Source: Clostridiales bacterium (GTDB lineage: Bacteria; Bacillota; Clostridia; Oscillospirales; CAG-272). From it: a DNA stretch of 64,000 nucleotides. Of this stretch, positions 35,205 through 44,331 are shown piece after piece. Made by a program: the position numbers and the translations under genes. Every line of letters starts with the position of its first letter. The stretch's first letter is position 1. The notes beneath the pieces were generated by a model. The model had not been told where the DNA came from. It made no database searches and saw nothing but the letters and a program-made list of their open reading frames with translations. The stretch is taken from contig JAAZIU010000007.1 of the NCBI GenBank assembly GCA_012800735.1, forward strand, positions 1 through 64,000, read 5' to 3'.

Positions 35205-35233
35205 TTGAATTCACAGCCGATTTGTAGTATAAT
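35205..35233 (+). promoter_or_regulatory. Promoter of ackA
   Basis: TTGAAT, 17-bp spacer, TATAAT, about 100 bp upstream of the ATG. Confidence 0.75.
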
Positions 35234-35335
35234 ATCAACAATACACTTTGGCGGATGTTAATATTAACAGCTTAGGCGAGTTTTATAAGCTTGCCGAAGC
35301 TCTGCCCCAATAAAAATAAATGACAGAGGTTTGAA

Positions 35336-36571
35336 ATGAAAGTCTTAGTTGTAAACGCCGGCTCAAGCTCGCTAAAGTACCAGCTCTTCGACACCACGAA
35401 AAAAGAGGTGCTTGCGAAGGGCATCTGCGAACGCATCGGCATTGACGGAAACATCGAGCACCGCAAGGGCGAAAAGGGAGAGAAGATAACCAAAGAGATC
35501 CACATGCCCGACCACGCCGTCGCCACGAGGATAGTCGTTGAATACCTTACCGATAAGGAAAGCGGCGTTATCGAAACGATGGAAGAGATTGAAGCGGTCG
35601 GACACCGCATCGTTTCCGGCGGTCCGTACTTCTTTGAAAGTACCCTTATTAATGATGAAGTCTTAGAAAAGCTCGAAAAATGCGTTCCCTTCGCTCCGCT
35701 GCATACTCCGCCGCACCTTATGGGAATCCGCGGCTGCCTCGAAGTTATGCCGAATGTGCCTCAGGTACTCGTTTTCGATACGGCTTTCCATACCACTCTT
35801 CCGAAAAAGGCTTCGACTTTCCCGATTTCAAAGGAACTGCGCGAGAAATATTCCATTCGCCGCTACGGCGCTCATGGCACCTCTCACCGCTTCGTCGCAA
35901 ACGAGATGATAAAAATTCTTCAGAAGACCCGCGGCATGAAGCGGGAAGACACGAAGATAGTCACCTGCCATATCGGCAACGGCGCTTCGATATCCGCGGT
36001 AAAAGGCGGCGTATGCGTCGACACCTCGATGGGATTTACCCCGCTCGACGGCATTATGATGGGAACCCGCTGCGGAGCCATCGACCCGGCTATCGTCACT
36101 TTCATTATGAAAAACGAGGGCTATGACCCCGACCGCATGGACAAATACATGAACAATGAGTGCGGATTCCTCGGAGTGACCGGCGGATTTTCTTCCGACT
36201 CCCGCGACCTTGAAAAAGCGATTGCCACAAACGATCCGGAACACAAGGAAGACGCGGTACTCGCGACCTCTATCATGGCGTATCAGGTTCAGAAATACAT
36301 CGGCGCTTATTCCGCCGCGATGAACGGTCTTGACGCCGTCGTCTTTACCGCCGGAATGGGCGAGCACAACCCGGAACTGCGCGACCGCGCCTGCACCAAT
36401 ATGCAGTATTTCGGCATCGAAATCGACCGCGAACTCAACGCGGTAACGCATCACCAGCCGAATATGGTAAGGCTTTCAACCGACAACTCCCACGTTGAAG
36501 TTTATGTAATCCCGACGGACGAGGAGTATATGATAGCCACCGACACCGAAGAGATTGTAAACAAGCTTTGA
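35336..36571 (+). CDS. ackA: Acetate kinase
   Basis: 411 residues, close to the usual 400. Signatures: VLVVNAGSSSLKYQLFD (first acetate/butyrate kinase pattern), GHRIVSGG, FDTAFH, RRYGAHGTSHRFV (second pattern), CHIGNGASI, DTSMGFTPLDGIMMGTRCGAIDP, and FTAGMGEHNPELR. It makes ATP and acetate from acetyl phosphate, the normal energy-yielding step of fermenting Clostridia. pta is not adjacent; the gene has its own promoter and terminator. AGAGGTTTG is the ribosome site. Confidence 0.97.
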   Translation: MKVLVVNAGSSSLKYQLFDTTKKEVLAKGICERIGIDGNIEHRKGEKGEKITKEIHMPDHAVATRIVVEYLTDKESGVIETMEEIEAVGHRIVSGGPYFFESTLINDEVLEKLEKCVPFAPLHTPPHLMGIRGCLEVMPNVPQVLVFDTAFHTTLPKKASTFPISKELREKYSIRRYGAHGTSHRFVANEMIKILQKTRGMKREDTKIVTCHIGNGASISAVKGGVCVDTSMGFTPLDGIMMGTRCGAIDPAIVTFIMKNEGYDPDRMDKYMNNECGFLGVTGGFSSDSRDLEKAIATNDPEHKEDAVLATSIMAYQVQKYIGAYSAAMNGLDAVVFTAGMGEHNPELRDRACTNMQYFGIEIDRELNAVTHHQPNMVRLSTDNSHVEVYVIPTDEEYMIATDTEEIVNKL

Positions 36572-36585
36572 TATAAGAGCTTTCC

Positions 36586-36615
36586 CCGGGCGGAAAATCC
36601 GCCCGGTTTTTTTAT
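36586..36615 (+). terminator. Intrinsic terminator after ackA
   Basis: CCGGGCGGA and TCCGCCCGG form a 9-bp stem with loop AAA, then TTTTTTTATTTT. Confidence 0.88.
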
Positions 36616-36637
36616 TTTACTGCCTTCGGTCGGAGTT

Positions 36638-37501
36638 TTAGCTCAGGTTCAGCACCCGCTCGGCGTTTTTGCGGTAGATTTTTTCCTTTACTTCACCGGA
36701 CAACGGGATCGATTCGAGGAATTCGATATGCTGATTGTCAAAATAATCCCGGCCGAACAAAATCCTGTCCTGATACTTCGTAAGAAAGGCGAGAGCGTGC
36801 TCCGGGTCGCGAGTGAGGGCGCGGCAGCCGGAACCGGCGGAAATGTCGCACATCAGGTTCGGATATTTGTCAAGATATAGCGGCAGAAGCCCGCCCGGCT
36901 CCACCTTGCCCGTCGGATACGCTTCTTTATACGCCTTTCCGTCGCCGGAGATATGAGCCCAGAAACCGGGGGCGTGTCCGATGAATGTCGTTTCCGGACA
37001 GGCTTCGCAGGCGCGGCCGAACGCTTCTATCCCGCCTCCGTACCAATAATTCGGGCGGGGATAAGAGGACGCCGCGGGAAACTCATAGTCGATATGAACC
37101 AATACGGCAAGTCCCAGCTCTCCGCATTTGCGGTAAAACCTGAGGGCGTCGGGGTTGTCGTACATCATACGCAGCTTAAGCTCGCCGCAGATGCGAACTC
37201 CGTAGGTATTATAAGCTGAAACGAGTTTTGGTATCGCATCCTCCCGGCGCGGGTCGGGGCAGTAGCCGATGTAAAAGCGGTCGGGATATTTTTCGGCAAA
37301 GGCAACGCAATATTCAAACGGTATCGCCACGCATTCCCTTGAAAAAGGAAGTATATTGCTGTATGACGGGTCGTACTCGTCCCACGGGGCTTCCCACGAA
37401 AGCAGGCAGGTTTTGTCTATGCCGTATTTATCCATATTTTCGACGAATCTGTCGGCGGTATAGTTGTACCACATCGGATGGTTGTGTATATCGATTTTCA
37501 T
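36638..37501 (-). CDS. Amidohydrolase-family TIM-barrel metal-dependent hydrolase
   Basis: 287 residues, cytoplasmic. The N-terminal KIDIHNHP gives the metal HxH pair. LAVLVHIDYEF gives the third His, FIGHAPGFW the fourth and ILFGRDYFD the final Asp, as in the Amidohydro_2 group (ACMSD-like decarboxylases and hydrolases). The substrate cannot be told. It has a consensus promoter of its own and stands alone between ackA and the serpin gene. Confidence 0.82.
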   Translation of the reverse strand: MKIDIHNHPMWYNYTADRFVENMDKYGIDKTCLLSWEAPWDEYDPSYSNILPFSRECVAIPFEYCVAFAEKYPDRFYIGYCPDPRREDAIPKLVSAYNTYGVRICGELKLRMMYDNPDALRFYRKCGELGLAVLVHIDYEFPAASSYPRPNYWYGGGIEAFGRACEACPETTFIGHAPGFWAHISGDGKAYKEAYPTGKVEPGGLLPLYLDKYPNLMCDISAGSGCRALTRDPEHALAFLTKYQDRILFGRDYFDNQHIEFLESIPLSGEVKEKIYRKNAERVLNLS

Positions 37502-37530
37502 GTCTTAAGCCGTCCTTTCGGTTTTTATCA

Positions 37531-37559
37531 ATTATATACCATAGCCGGATTTTTGTCAA
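37531..37559 (-). promoter_or_regulatory. Consensus promoter of the amidohydrolase gene
   Basis: On the minus strand: TTGACA, 17-bp spacer, TATAAT, both hexamers perfect. Confidence 0.8.
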
Positions 37560-37652
37560 CCTAAGTCCGGAACTTTTATTTTGCTCCGGCGTCATATCGT
37601 ATGTAAACCTAAAACAATAATAAAAAAACATTGCATTATAAAGGAGAACGCT

Positions 37653-38900
37653 TTGAATAACAAAATTAAAATAATAGCGGGAATACTCGCGGCAGCCGTA
37701 CTTATATCCGCAGTCGCCGTGGTATCTTCCCTTGCAAAGCCGAAACCGAGAGTGCCGAGGCTGATAACCGGCACGACCGAAGCGTGGGAGGAAACCGCGC
37801 CGGGAACGACCGACTCGCCCGAAGCCGACGGAAATGACGATTACATAAGCTTCGCGCAGAAGCTTGTCGGGCAGATGGACGACGAGGAAAACTGGTTTAT
37901 CAGCCCTCATTCGATCTATACCGCGCTGCTTATGGCGGCGAACGGAGCCGGCGGGGAGACGAAAGCTCAGCTGCTCGACGCGCTCGGAGTAAAAGATATT
38001 AAGTGGGCGAACGAATACGCCGCTATCTTCCGCGAAAAGGTAAAGACCAACGACAAGATTATCCTTGAAACCGCCGATTCGCTCTGGCTCAACACCGACG
38101 CCATGAACGGAATTGAGTTCAGCGACAGCTACAAAAAGCTCTGCGCCGATATATTCGATGCGGCGGTCGAGGAAGTGACTGCAGCCGATGCAGTCGCAAA
38201 GGTCAACGCCTGGGTCAGCGAAAAAACTCACGGCAGGATAAAGAACCTTATATCCGACAATGGATTCGGCGCGGCGCTTGTCGACACTATCTATCTCAAA
38301 GCCGACTGGGAAAAGGAATTCGATAAAAGCAATACCTATAAGCAGGTTTTCCACTCGAAGAACGGCGATGAAAAAGAGATAGATTTCATGCACCAGACAG
38401 AGACCTTCGAGTATGCCGAGAACAGCGACGCGCGGATAGCCGTGCTGCCGTACAAAGGCGGGGCGGTCTCAATGCTGCTCATTTTAGGTGAATATGAAGG
38501 TGATGTCGAAAAGCTTATAAGCGAAGCCGAATATTCGGATACCCTCCTTTATCTCGCTCTTCCGAAGATATCAAGCGAATCCTCGTTTAATCTGAACGAA
38601 GTAATGGAGAAACTCGGCGCGGCCGACTGCTTTGACCCCTCAAAGGCGGATTTTTCCCCGATGGTAACCGCCGGGAATATGTATATTGAAAAGATACTCC
38701 ACAAAGCCAACGTCGATGTCGACGAAAAGGGAACCGAGGCTGCCGCCGCGACCGCCATAATCCTGCGCGTTACGGCTGTGTTCGACCCCGAACCCGAAAA
38801 GCCGGTCGACTTTATCTGCGACAAGCCGTTTACCTATCTCATCCGCGACAACGAGACCGGAGAGATACTCTTTATCGGCAGATACAACAACGCCGAATAA
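37653..38900 (+). CDS. Membrane-anchored serpin (serine protease inhibitor)
   Basis: 415 residues from a TTG start that has AGGAG at the right distance; an upstream in-frame ATG-less extension has no ribosome site. One membrane helix (about 6-26) and a Thr/Pro/Glu linker precede a full serpin fold: NWFISPHSIYTALLMAANGAGGET, NAWVSEKTHGRIKNLI, LVDTIYLKADWEKEF. The reactive loop hinge EKGTEAAAAT matches inhibitory serpins. Counting from P17 Glu, the P1-P1' bond is about Thr-Ala, which suggests elastase- or subtilisin-like targets. It likely protects the cell surface from proteases. It ends with FIGRYNN-like family residues. Confidence 0.92.
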   Translation: MNNKIKIIAGILAAAVLISAVAVVSSLAKPKPRVPRLITGTTEAWEETAPGTTDSPEADGNDDYISFAQKLVGQMDDEENWFISPHSIYTALLMAANGAGGETKAQLLDALGVKDIKWANEYAAIFREKVKTNDKIILETADSLWLNTDAMNGIEFSDSYKKLCADIFDAAVEEVTAADAVAKVNAWVSEKTHGRIKNLISDNGFGAALVDTIYLKADWEKEFDKSNTYKQVFHSKNGDEKEIDFMHQTETFEYAENSDARIAVLPYKGGAVSMLLILGEYEGDVEKLISEAEYSDTLLYLALPKISSESSFNLNEVMEKLGAADCFDPSKADFSPMVTAGNMYIEKILHKANVDVDEKGTEAAAATAIILRVTAVFDPEPEKPVDFICDKPFTYLIRDNETGEILFIGRYNNAE

Positions 38901-38944
38901 TATGACAAGAACGGGGTTTTAGCCCAAAAAAACCATAAAATCAC

Positions 38945-38972
38945 GCCGCTTCTTCGGGAGCGGCACTTTTTA
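38945..38972 (+). terminator. Intrinsic terminator after the serpin gene
   Basis: GCCGCT and AGCGGC pair around TCTTCGGG, then ACTTTTTAT. Confidence 0.75.
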
Positions 38973-39015
38973 TATTGAAAATTAACGGTTTGGATGTAAA
39001 ATTATTATAATTGGG

Positions 39016-39044
39016 TTGAAAAAAAATGCATAAAGTATTATAAT
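39016..39044 (+). promoter_or_regulatory. Promoter of ilvE
   Basis: TTGAAA, 17-bp spacer, TATAAT; the start codon is 35 bp downstream. Confidence 0.75.
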
Positions 39045-39078
39045 ATAATAGATAAGTATTTTATACGGAGGACACACC

Positions 39079-40149
39079 ATGCTTAATATTAAAATAACCC
39101 CGACTCAAAATAAAAAAGAAAAGCCGGATCAGACAAAATTAGGCTTCGGCCGCCATTTTACCGACCATATGTTCCTGATGGATTATGACGAGGGACAAGG
39201 CTGGCATGACGCGCGAATCGTGCCGTTCGGAAATCTCTCCCTCTCCCCCGCCACCATGGTATTCCATTACGCGCAGGAGATGTTTGAGGGAATGAAAGCC
39301 TACCTCTCGCCGGAGGGCAAAATTCTGCTCTTCCGCCCCGACATGAACGCAAAGCGGCTGAATAACACAAACAGAAGAATGATAATCCCGGAGATTCCGG
39401 AAGAAGATTTCGTCGACGCAGTTAAAGCAATAGTCAAATACGACGCCGACTGGATTCCGACCGCGCCGGGAACTTCGCTTTATATACGTCCGTTTATCAT
39501 CGCAACCGACCCGTTTTTGGGAGTTCATCCTTCGAAAAGCTATCTTTTCGCGATAATCCTCTCTCCCGTCGGCGCCTATTACGCCGCCGGAATCAATCCG
39601 GTTAAAATCTTCGTCGAAAAACACTACACCCGCGCCGTAAGGGGCGGAACCGGTTACGCGAAGGTAGGCGGAAACTACGCCTCCTCTCTCATCGGTCAGC
39701 AGAAGGCGCAGGATATGGGCTACGCTCAGGTGCTCTGGCTTGACGGCATCGAGCACAAATATATAGACGAAGTCGGCGCTATGAATGTCTTCTTCGTCGT
39801 AGACGGAGAGGTGCTTACCCCTTCGCTTGAAGACGGCTCGATTCTTCCCGGCGTCACCCGCGATTCCTGCATTCATCTGCTGAAAAGCTGGGGATATAAA
39901 GTAACAGAGCGGAAGATAACCTTGGAAGAAATCGTCCGCGCAAACGAAGAAGGACGACTTGACGAAGCTTTCGGCACCGGAACCGCCGCCGTTATCTCCC
40001 CAATCGGCGAGCTAAACGACGACGGCAACAAGATGATCCTCAACGAAGGAAAGATAGGTTCCATAAGTCAGAAGCTTTACGACAATCTCACCGCAATTCA
40101 GTGGGGACGGGCGGAAGGACCGGAAGGCTGGTCGGTTGTCGTCGATTAA
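39079..40149 (+). CDS. ilvE: Branched-chain amino acid aminotransferase
   Basis: 356 residues, type II IlvE length. EMFEGMKAYLSPEGKILLFRPDMN, the PLP lysine in GYAKVGGNYA, DEVGAMNVFFV, GSILPGVTRDS and AFGTGTAAVISPIGEL are the fold-IV aminotransferase signatures. It interconverts Leu/Ile/Val and their 2-oxo acids. GGAGGACACACC gives a strong ribosome site. It stands alone with its own promoter. The next gene lies 38 bp downstream without an obvious ribosome site, so readthrough is possible. Confidence 0.95.
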   Translation: MLNIKITPTQNKKEKPDQTKLGFGRHFTDHMFLMDYDEGQGWHDARIVPFGNLSLSPATMVFHYAQEMFEGMKAYLSPEGKILLFRPDMNAKRLNNTNRRMIIPEIPEEDFVDAVKAIVKYDADWIPTAPGTSLYIRPFIIATDPFLGVHPSKSYLFAIILSPVGAYYAAGINPVKIFVEKHYTRAVRGGTGYAKVGGNYASSLIGQQKAQDMGYAQVLWLDGIEHKYIDEVGAMNVFFVVDGEVLTPSLEDGSILPGVTRDSCIHLLKSWGYKVTERKITLEEIVRANEEGRLDEAFGTGTAAVISPIGELNDDGNKMILNEGKIGSISQKLYDNLTAIQWGRAEGPEGWSVVVD

Positions 40150-40187
40150 GCCGCGAACAACACTGCTTTTACAAATAATACGAATAA

Positions 40188-41099
40188 ATGGAATATATAA
40201 TATCCGCATCCGACGCGGGAGAGGACATTCGGACTTTCCTGCGCCGGAGGGATATATCGAGGCGGATCTGCATCCGGCTAAAAAACACCGAGGGCGGGAT
40301 TCTCGTCAACGGCGAATTTGCGACGGTGCGGCGGGTGCTTCGCGAGGGCGATGTGCTTACCCTTTCATATAAAGACAGAGAATCCGCCGCCAACATAGAT
40401 TATGCCCCGCCCGCCGATTTTGAGAGTTCCGGCGTTTCGATTCTTTATGAAGACGACCGTTTTATCGCTTTCGACAAGCCGCCTTTCATGCCGACTCATG
40501 TGTCGCAGGGGCATCTTGACGACAGCCTTTTGAACGCCGCTGCGGGTTTGTACAAAAGCCGGGGGCTTCCTTTTGTTTTCCGCCCGGTAAACCGCCTTGA
40601 CCGCGACACCTCCGGGATAGTGCTTTGCGCAAAGGATCAGCTGGCGGCGTCGCTTATGTCAAATCAGCTCATCGCCGGCAAAGTCGAAAAGACTTATATT
40701 GCCGTTCTCGACGGCGTTATAAAACCGCCTCGGGGACTTATTGAGGGCTATATCCGCCGAAAAGACGGCAGCATAATCGAGCGGGAGCCGGCAGACACGG
40801 GCGAGCCGTCGCAGTTTGCGTCGACGAGATATAAAACCGTCGGCAAGGCTTTCTGCGGCGGAGCTGTCGTTGAAGCCACGCCGATTACCGGACGGACGCA
40901 TCAGCTGAGGGTGCATTTTAAAATGGCGGGCTGCCCGATTTTGGGCGACAGCCTTTACGACGCCGAATCGCCTCTCATAGGAAGACAGGCGCTGCACGCA
41001 TCGAAGCTCAGCTTTCCCGACCCGTTCGGAGAGAGGCAAGTTACTATTATTTCAAAACCGCCGACCGATATCAGGCGGCTTTATGAGGAATTAAATTGA
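40188..41099 (+). CDS. RluA-family 23S/tRNA pseudouridine synthase
   Basis: 303 residues. An N-terminal S4-like RNA-binding part (RICIRLKNTEGGILVNGE, GDVLTLSYKD) precedes the catalytic domain with VNRLDRDTSGIVLCAK, which holds the catalytic Asp. VEKTYIAVLDG, PITGRTHQLRVHFK and GCPILGDSLYD follow, all typical of RluA/C/D. The exact target uridine cannot be told. No clear Shine-Dalgarno site is seen at the ATG. The stop overlaps the next start (TTGA), linking it to the DUF3810 gene. Confidence 0.92.
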   Translation: MEYIISASDAGEDIRTFLRRRDISRRICIRLKNTEGGILVNGEFATVRRVLREGDVLTLSYKDRESAANIDYAPPADFESSGVSILYEDDRFIAFDKPPFMPTHVSQGHLDDSLLNAAAGLYKSRGLPFVFRPVNRLDRDTSGIVLCAKDQLAASLMSNQLIAGKVEKTYIAVLDGVIKPPRGLIEGYIRRKDGSIIEREPADTGEPSQFASTRYKTVGKAFCGGAVVEATPITGRTHQLRVHFKMAGCPILGDSLYDAESPLIGRQALHASKLSFPDPFGERQVTIISKPPTDIRRLYEELN

Positions 41100-42295
41100 C
41101 AGAACAAAAACCGGCAACGCCGGAAACAAAGGAGATGTCTCCCGAAAAAACAAAAAAGCGACACCGTATCTTCGACTACATGACGCCCGCGGCGCTGGTG
41201 ACATTCATTATCGCCCTTCTGGGGGTGCCGGTACAGATAATTTCCTCCCGAAGCGTTGCGTTTGCCGACTTCTGGAACCTTACCGTCTGCGCCGCCGTCC
41301 GGTGTATTATTGCAAAGCTTACCAACTGGTTTCCCTTTTCGCTCGGAGAGATCGTCGCGGTGCTGCTTCCTTTCGGCATAATTGCGTTTTTGGTCGCCGT
41401 TATCGTGATGTCGATAAAAGGCAATCCGAAGGTATGGAAACTGATAACCTCCGTATTTGCCGTCGCGGCTTATGTATATATCCTCTTTTCGATAGGCTAC
41501 AGCGCCGGATACAACACTACGACCGTCGATAAAAAATTGGGGCTTGACAGACAGAATGTCAGCGGCGAGGAGCTTTACAAAACCGCCTGCCTGCTTCGCG
41601 ACAACGAAAACAAGTATCTCAACCGCGTCGTTTTCGGCGGCAGCGGCGCTTCCGTTATGCCTTATTCCAAAAAGGCGATGAACGACAAGCTAATCGCGGC
41701 TTATGAAAAGGCGTCGCAAAAATACGACTTCATCCCGACTTTTTACTCAAGGGTGAAGCCTATTTTGCTGAGCGAGCCGATGACTTACACACATATATCC
41801 GGAGTTTATACCCTTTATACCGGCGAGGCTAACATAAACGTAAATTTCCCCGACTATACCCTGCCCTTCACCGCCTGCCATGAGCTTTCGCATCAGCGGG
41901 GAATAAACCGCGAGGACGAGGCGAATTTCCTCGCCTTCATAGTCTCGATAGAAAGCGACGACCCGTACATACTTTACAGCGCTTATCAGAATATGCTTGA
42001 GTATGTTCTCAGCGCGCTTTATTCGGCGAATAAGGATCTTTACATGAGCTTTCTTCGCACAATGGACCCCCGTCCATACAAAGAAATGGTAGCTTACAAC
42101 CGCTTCTTTGAAAAATACCGGGAGAGCAAGGCGGCGGAGGTTACCGACTCGGTAAACGACAGCTATCTGAAAGCGTCGGGACAGCCTCAGGGCACAAAGA
42201 GCTATGGATTGGTAGTCGACCTGGCTGTGGCTTATTACCGGGACTCGCTTGATGCTGTTGAGCTTCCGATAATAGAAGAAAAACCCGCGGCATAA
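41096..42295 (+). CDS. DUF3810 membrane protein with HExxH motif
   Basis: 399 residues from a TTG that overlaps the previous stop; GAGGAA is the ribosome site. Three membrane helices lie at about 28-50, 75-105 and 115-140, and the rest is extracytoplasmic. ACHELSHQRGINREDEANFLAF contains HELSH plus a downstream Glu, a zinc-metalloprotease-like (gluzincin) arrangement known from DUF3810. No substrate is known. It precedes the NodB-like and walRK genes in the same direction, so a cell-envelope role is plausible but inferred. Confidence 0.8.
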   Translation: MTEQKPATPETKEMSPEKTKKRHRIFDYMTPAALVTFIIALLGVPVQIISSRSVAFADFWNLTVCAAVRCIIAKLTNWFPFSLGEIVAVLLPFGIIAFLVAVIVMSIKGNPKVWKLITSVFAVAAYVYILFSIGYSAGYNTTTVDKKLGLDRQNVSGEELYKTACLLRDNENKYLNRVVFGGSGASVMPYSKKAMNDKLIAAYEKASQKYDFIPTFYSRVKPILLSEPMTYTHISGVYTLYTGEANINVNFPDYTLPFTACHELSHQRGINREDEANFLAFIVSIESDDPYILYSAYQNMLEYVLSALYSANKDLYMSFLRTMDPRPYKEMVAYNRFFEKYRESKAAEVTDSVNDSYLKASGQPQGTKSYGLVVDLAVAYYRDSLDAVELPIIEEKPAA

Positions 42296-42325
42296 ACCGC
42301 AGATTTACAGATTTATAAGAAAAAA

Positions 42326-43579
42326 ATGAGAAAAACGAGCTTTGACCCTAAATTGCGCACGGCGGCGGTACTCCTCACCGTGTTCATCTTCGGCGGGATT
42401 TTCGCCGGGGTCTTTTCGCTGCGCGCCGTTAAAAGCGAAGGCTCGTCTCCGTCAAAATTTATAAACGACGAGCCGTGGTATGACGAGGAACTTTATTACT
42501 GGACGCAGATAGCCTCGGTCTGGTTTGTTCCGATCACCGTATTCTCAAAGCTTGACGGAGTTGACGTGAAATCCTCCTCCTTTTACAAAAATACCGTCAT
42601 ATCAAAGGGGGACAAATACTTCACAATCGACACCGACACCATGATGTTCGCATATACCGAAGAGAGCGGAATGTTCTATTTCAAGACGTATATGCTGCGC
42701 TCCGGCACTATCTGGGTGCCGGCGGAGAGGGTTTGCTCGTATTTCGGCCTCCGCTTTGAAATTCTGACGTCAACAGCCGGGACCGCGGTAAGGATATCTG
42801 ACGGTAAAACTCAGACTTCACTTGAGCAGCTCCTTGCATCCTACAATCCCGGTCTGCTCGCGGCAGCGCAAAAACCCGAAACAACAAAACCAAAACCGCC
42901 GCCCGCAAAAACAACGGAGCCGGAATCCGAGACGACGCAAGAACGCGATATCGAAGACATCAGCTTTGCCCGGGTACTCATCACCTTTGAAGACTGCCCG
43001 AATGAAAATACTTATGAGCTGCTCGACGTGCTTGAAAAACACGGAGTCTGCGCAACATTTTTCGTGACGGGAGAGGGCATCGCCGCTTATCCGGAACTTA
43101 TCTGCCGGATAATTGCCGGCGGCCATTCGGTGGGACTGCACACGATGACGCTTGATGAAAAGTTATTCGCCGCCGACATCGAAAACTTTATAAACGAACT
43201 GAAAGAGGAAAACGCCTTGCTCGACCGGGTGACAAAAAGCCGGACAAGGCTTGCAAGGGCGCCGAACGGTTCGTGGTCGAACAAATTTCACATATTGAAT
43301 AGCGAATATGAAGCGGTAAAAGCCGCCGGATTTATTGTCTGGGACTGGAATATCTACGTTCCGGACGGAGCGGACGCAGCCGGTATTTACGAAACAATAA
43401 TCCCCGCGCTGCTCTCAGACACGGCGGAAGAACCTGTCATACGGCTTGCCGTCGGCGAGCATACCGCGGCGGGAATCGACGATGTGCTTACCTATCTTGC
43501 GCCGATAAAAGGGCGGGTCAGTTTTGCAGGAATAACTTTCAGCGAACCGGAGCTTAATTTCATAGGGGTATACGAATAA
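42326..43579 (+). CDS. NodB-like polysaccharide deacetylase with altered catalytic motif
   Basis: 417 residues. One N-terminal membrane helix (about 11-31), then a copper-amine-oxidase-N-like stalk domain (about 45-155) and a Pro/Thr/Lys linker. The NodB domain spans about 215-417. Motif 1 is TFEDCP instead of TFDDGP: the catalytic-base Asp is Glu and the Gly is Cys, while the metal Asp remains. Motif 2 HSVGLHT keeps both His ligands, and motif 3 is RAPNGS. The usual late LxHD motif is replaced by RLAVGEH. It may be a weak or non-catalytic relative that binds peptidoglycan or glycan. It lies 23 bp before the response-regulator gene. Confidence 0.83.
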   Translation: MRKTSFDPKLRTAAVLLTVFIFGGIFAGVFSLRAVKSEGSSPSKFINDEPWYDEELYYWTQIASVWFVPITVFSKLDGVDVKSSSFYKNTVISKGDKYFTIDTDTMMFAYTEESGMFYFKTYMLRSGTIWVPAERVCSYFGLRFEILTSTAGTAVRISDGKTQTSLEQLLASYNPGLLAAAQKPETTKPKPPPAKTTEPESETTQERDIEDISFARVLITFEDCPNENTYELLDVLEKHGVCATFFVTGEGIAAYPELICRIIAGGHSVGLHTMTLDEKLFAADIENFINELKEENALLDRVTKSRTRLARAPNGSWSNKFHILNSEYEAVKAAGFIVWDWNIYVPDGADAAGIYETIIPALLSDTAEEPVIRLAVGEHTAAGIDDVLTYLAPIKGRVSFAGITFSEPELNFIGVYE

Positions 43580-43602
43580 CAAAGAGGAGCGTTAAGAGGC
43601 AT

Positions 43603-44310
43603 ATGGACAACGAAAAGAAGAAAATACTTATAGTTGAGGACGAGAAGAACATCGCTCAGATGCTCGCTTTCAACCTTTCACAAGCCGGATACGACTATGA
43701 TATCGCTTATGAAGGCGAAGAAGGGCTTAAAAAAGCGCTTGACGGAGATTTCGATCTCATACTGCTTGACATAATGCTGCCGAAGCTGGACGGCTTTGAA
43801 GTCTGCCGGCGGATAAGGGTGAAAAAATCGACGCCTATCATCATCGTGACAGCGCGAGAGGAAGAGATCGACAAAATCCTCGGTCTTGACCTCGGCGCCG
43901 ACGATTACGTTACAAAGCCGTTTTCCATCAAGGTGCTGCTGGCGAGGGTAAAATCAAATATCCGCCGCGCTTCAAACGAGCTGGTAAACGGCACGACCGG
44001 CGACAATCCGGAAGTGATCCGGATTCGGGACCTCATGATAGACTGCGAAAGATATCAGGTCACTATCCGCGAAGAACAGATAATGCTTACCAAAAAAGAA
44101 TATGAGCTGCTGCTCCATCTCGCCCGCAACAAGGGGAAGGTCTTTTCGCGTGAGCAGCTTCTCGAAGAAGTCTGGGGCTACGAGGGCTTCTACGGCGACC
44201 AGAGCACGGTCGATGTTACCGTTTCCCGGCTTCGCTCAAAGCTTGAGCTCGACTCCTCCCGTCCGGAATACCTTTTTACCAAGCGCAGCATGGGCTATTA
44301 CATAAAATGA
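43603..44310 (+). CDS. walR: WalR/PhoP-type response regulator
   Basis: 235 residues. The receiver domain has acidic pocket VEDE, phospho-acceptor Asp56 (LLDIMLP), conserved Thr (IVTAREEE) and Lys (YVTKPFS). The C-terminal OmpR/PhoB winged helix has LTKKEYELLLHLARNKGKVFSREQLLEEVWG and VDVTVSRLRSKLE. The layout with a PAS/HAMP histidine kinase and YycH/YycI-like genes points to the WalR regulator of cell-wall hydrolases, though PhoP is hard to exclude. GAGGAGCG precedes the start. Confidence 0.88.
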   Translation: MDNEKKKILIVEDEKNIAQMLAFNLSQAGYDYDIAYEGEEGLKKALDGDFDLILLDIMLPKLDGFEVCRRIRVKKSTPIIIVTAREEEIDKILGLDLGADDYVTKPFSIKVLLARVKSNIRRASNELVNGTTGDNPEVIRIRDLMIDCERYQVTIREEQIMLTKKEYELLLHLARNKGKVFSREQLLEEVWGYEGFYGDQSTVDVTVSRLRSKLELDSSRPEYLFTKRSMGYYIK

Positions 44311-44331
44311 CCTTATTCACACCTTCGGGCC

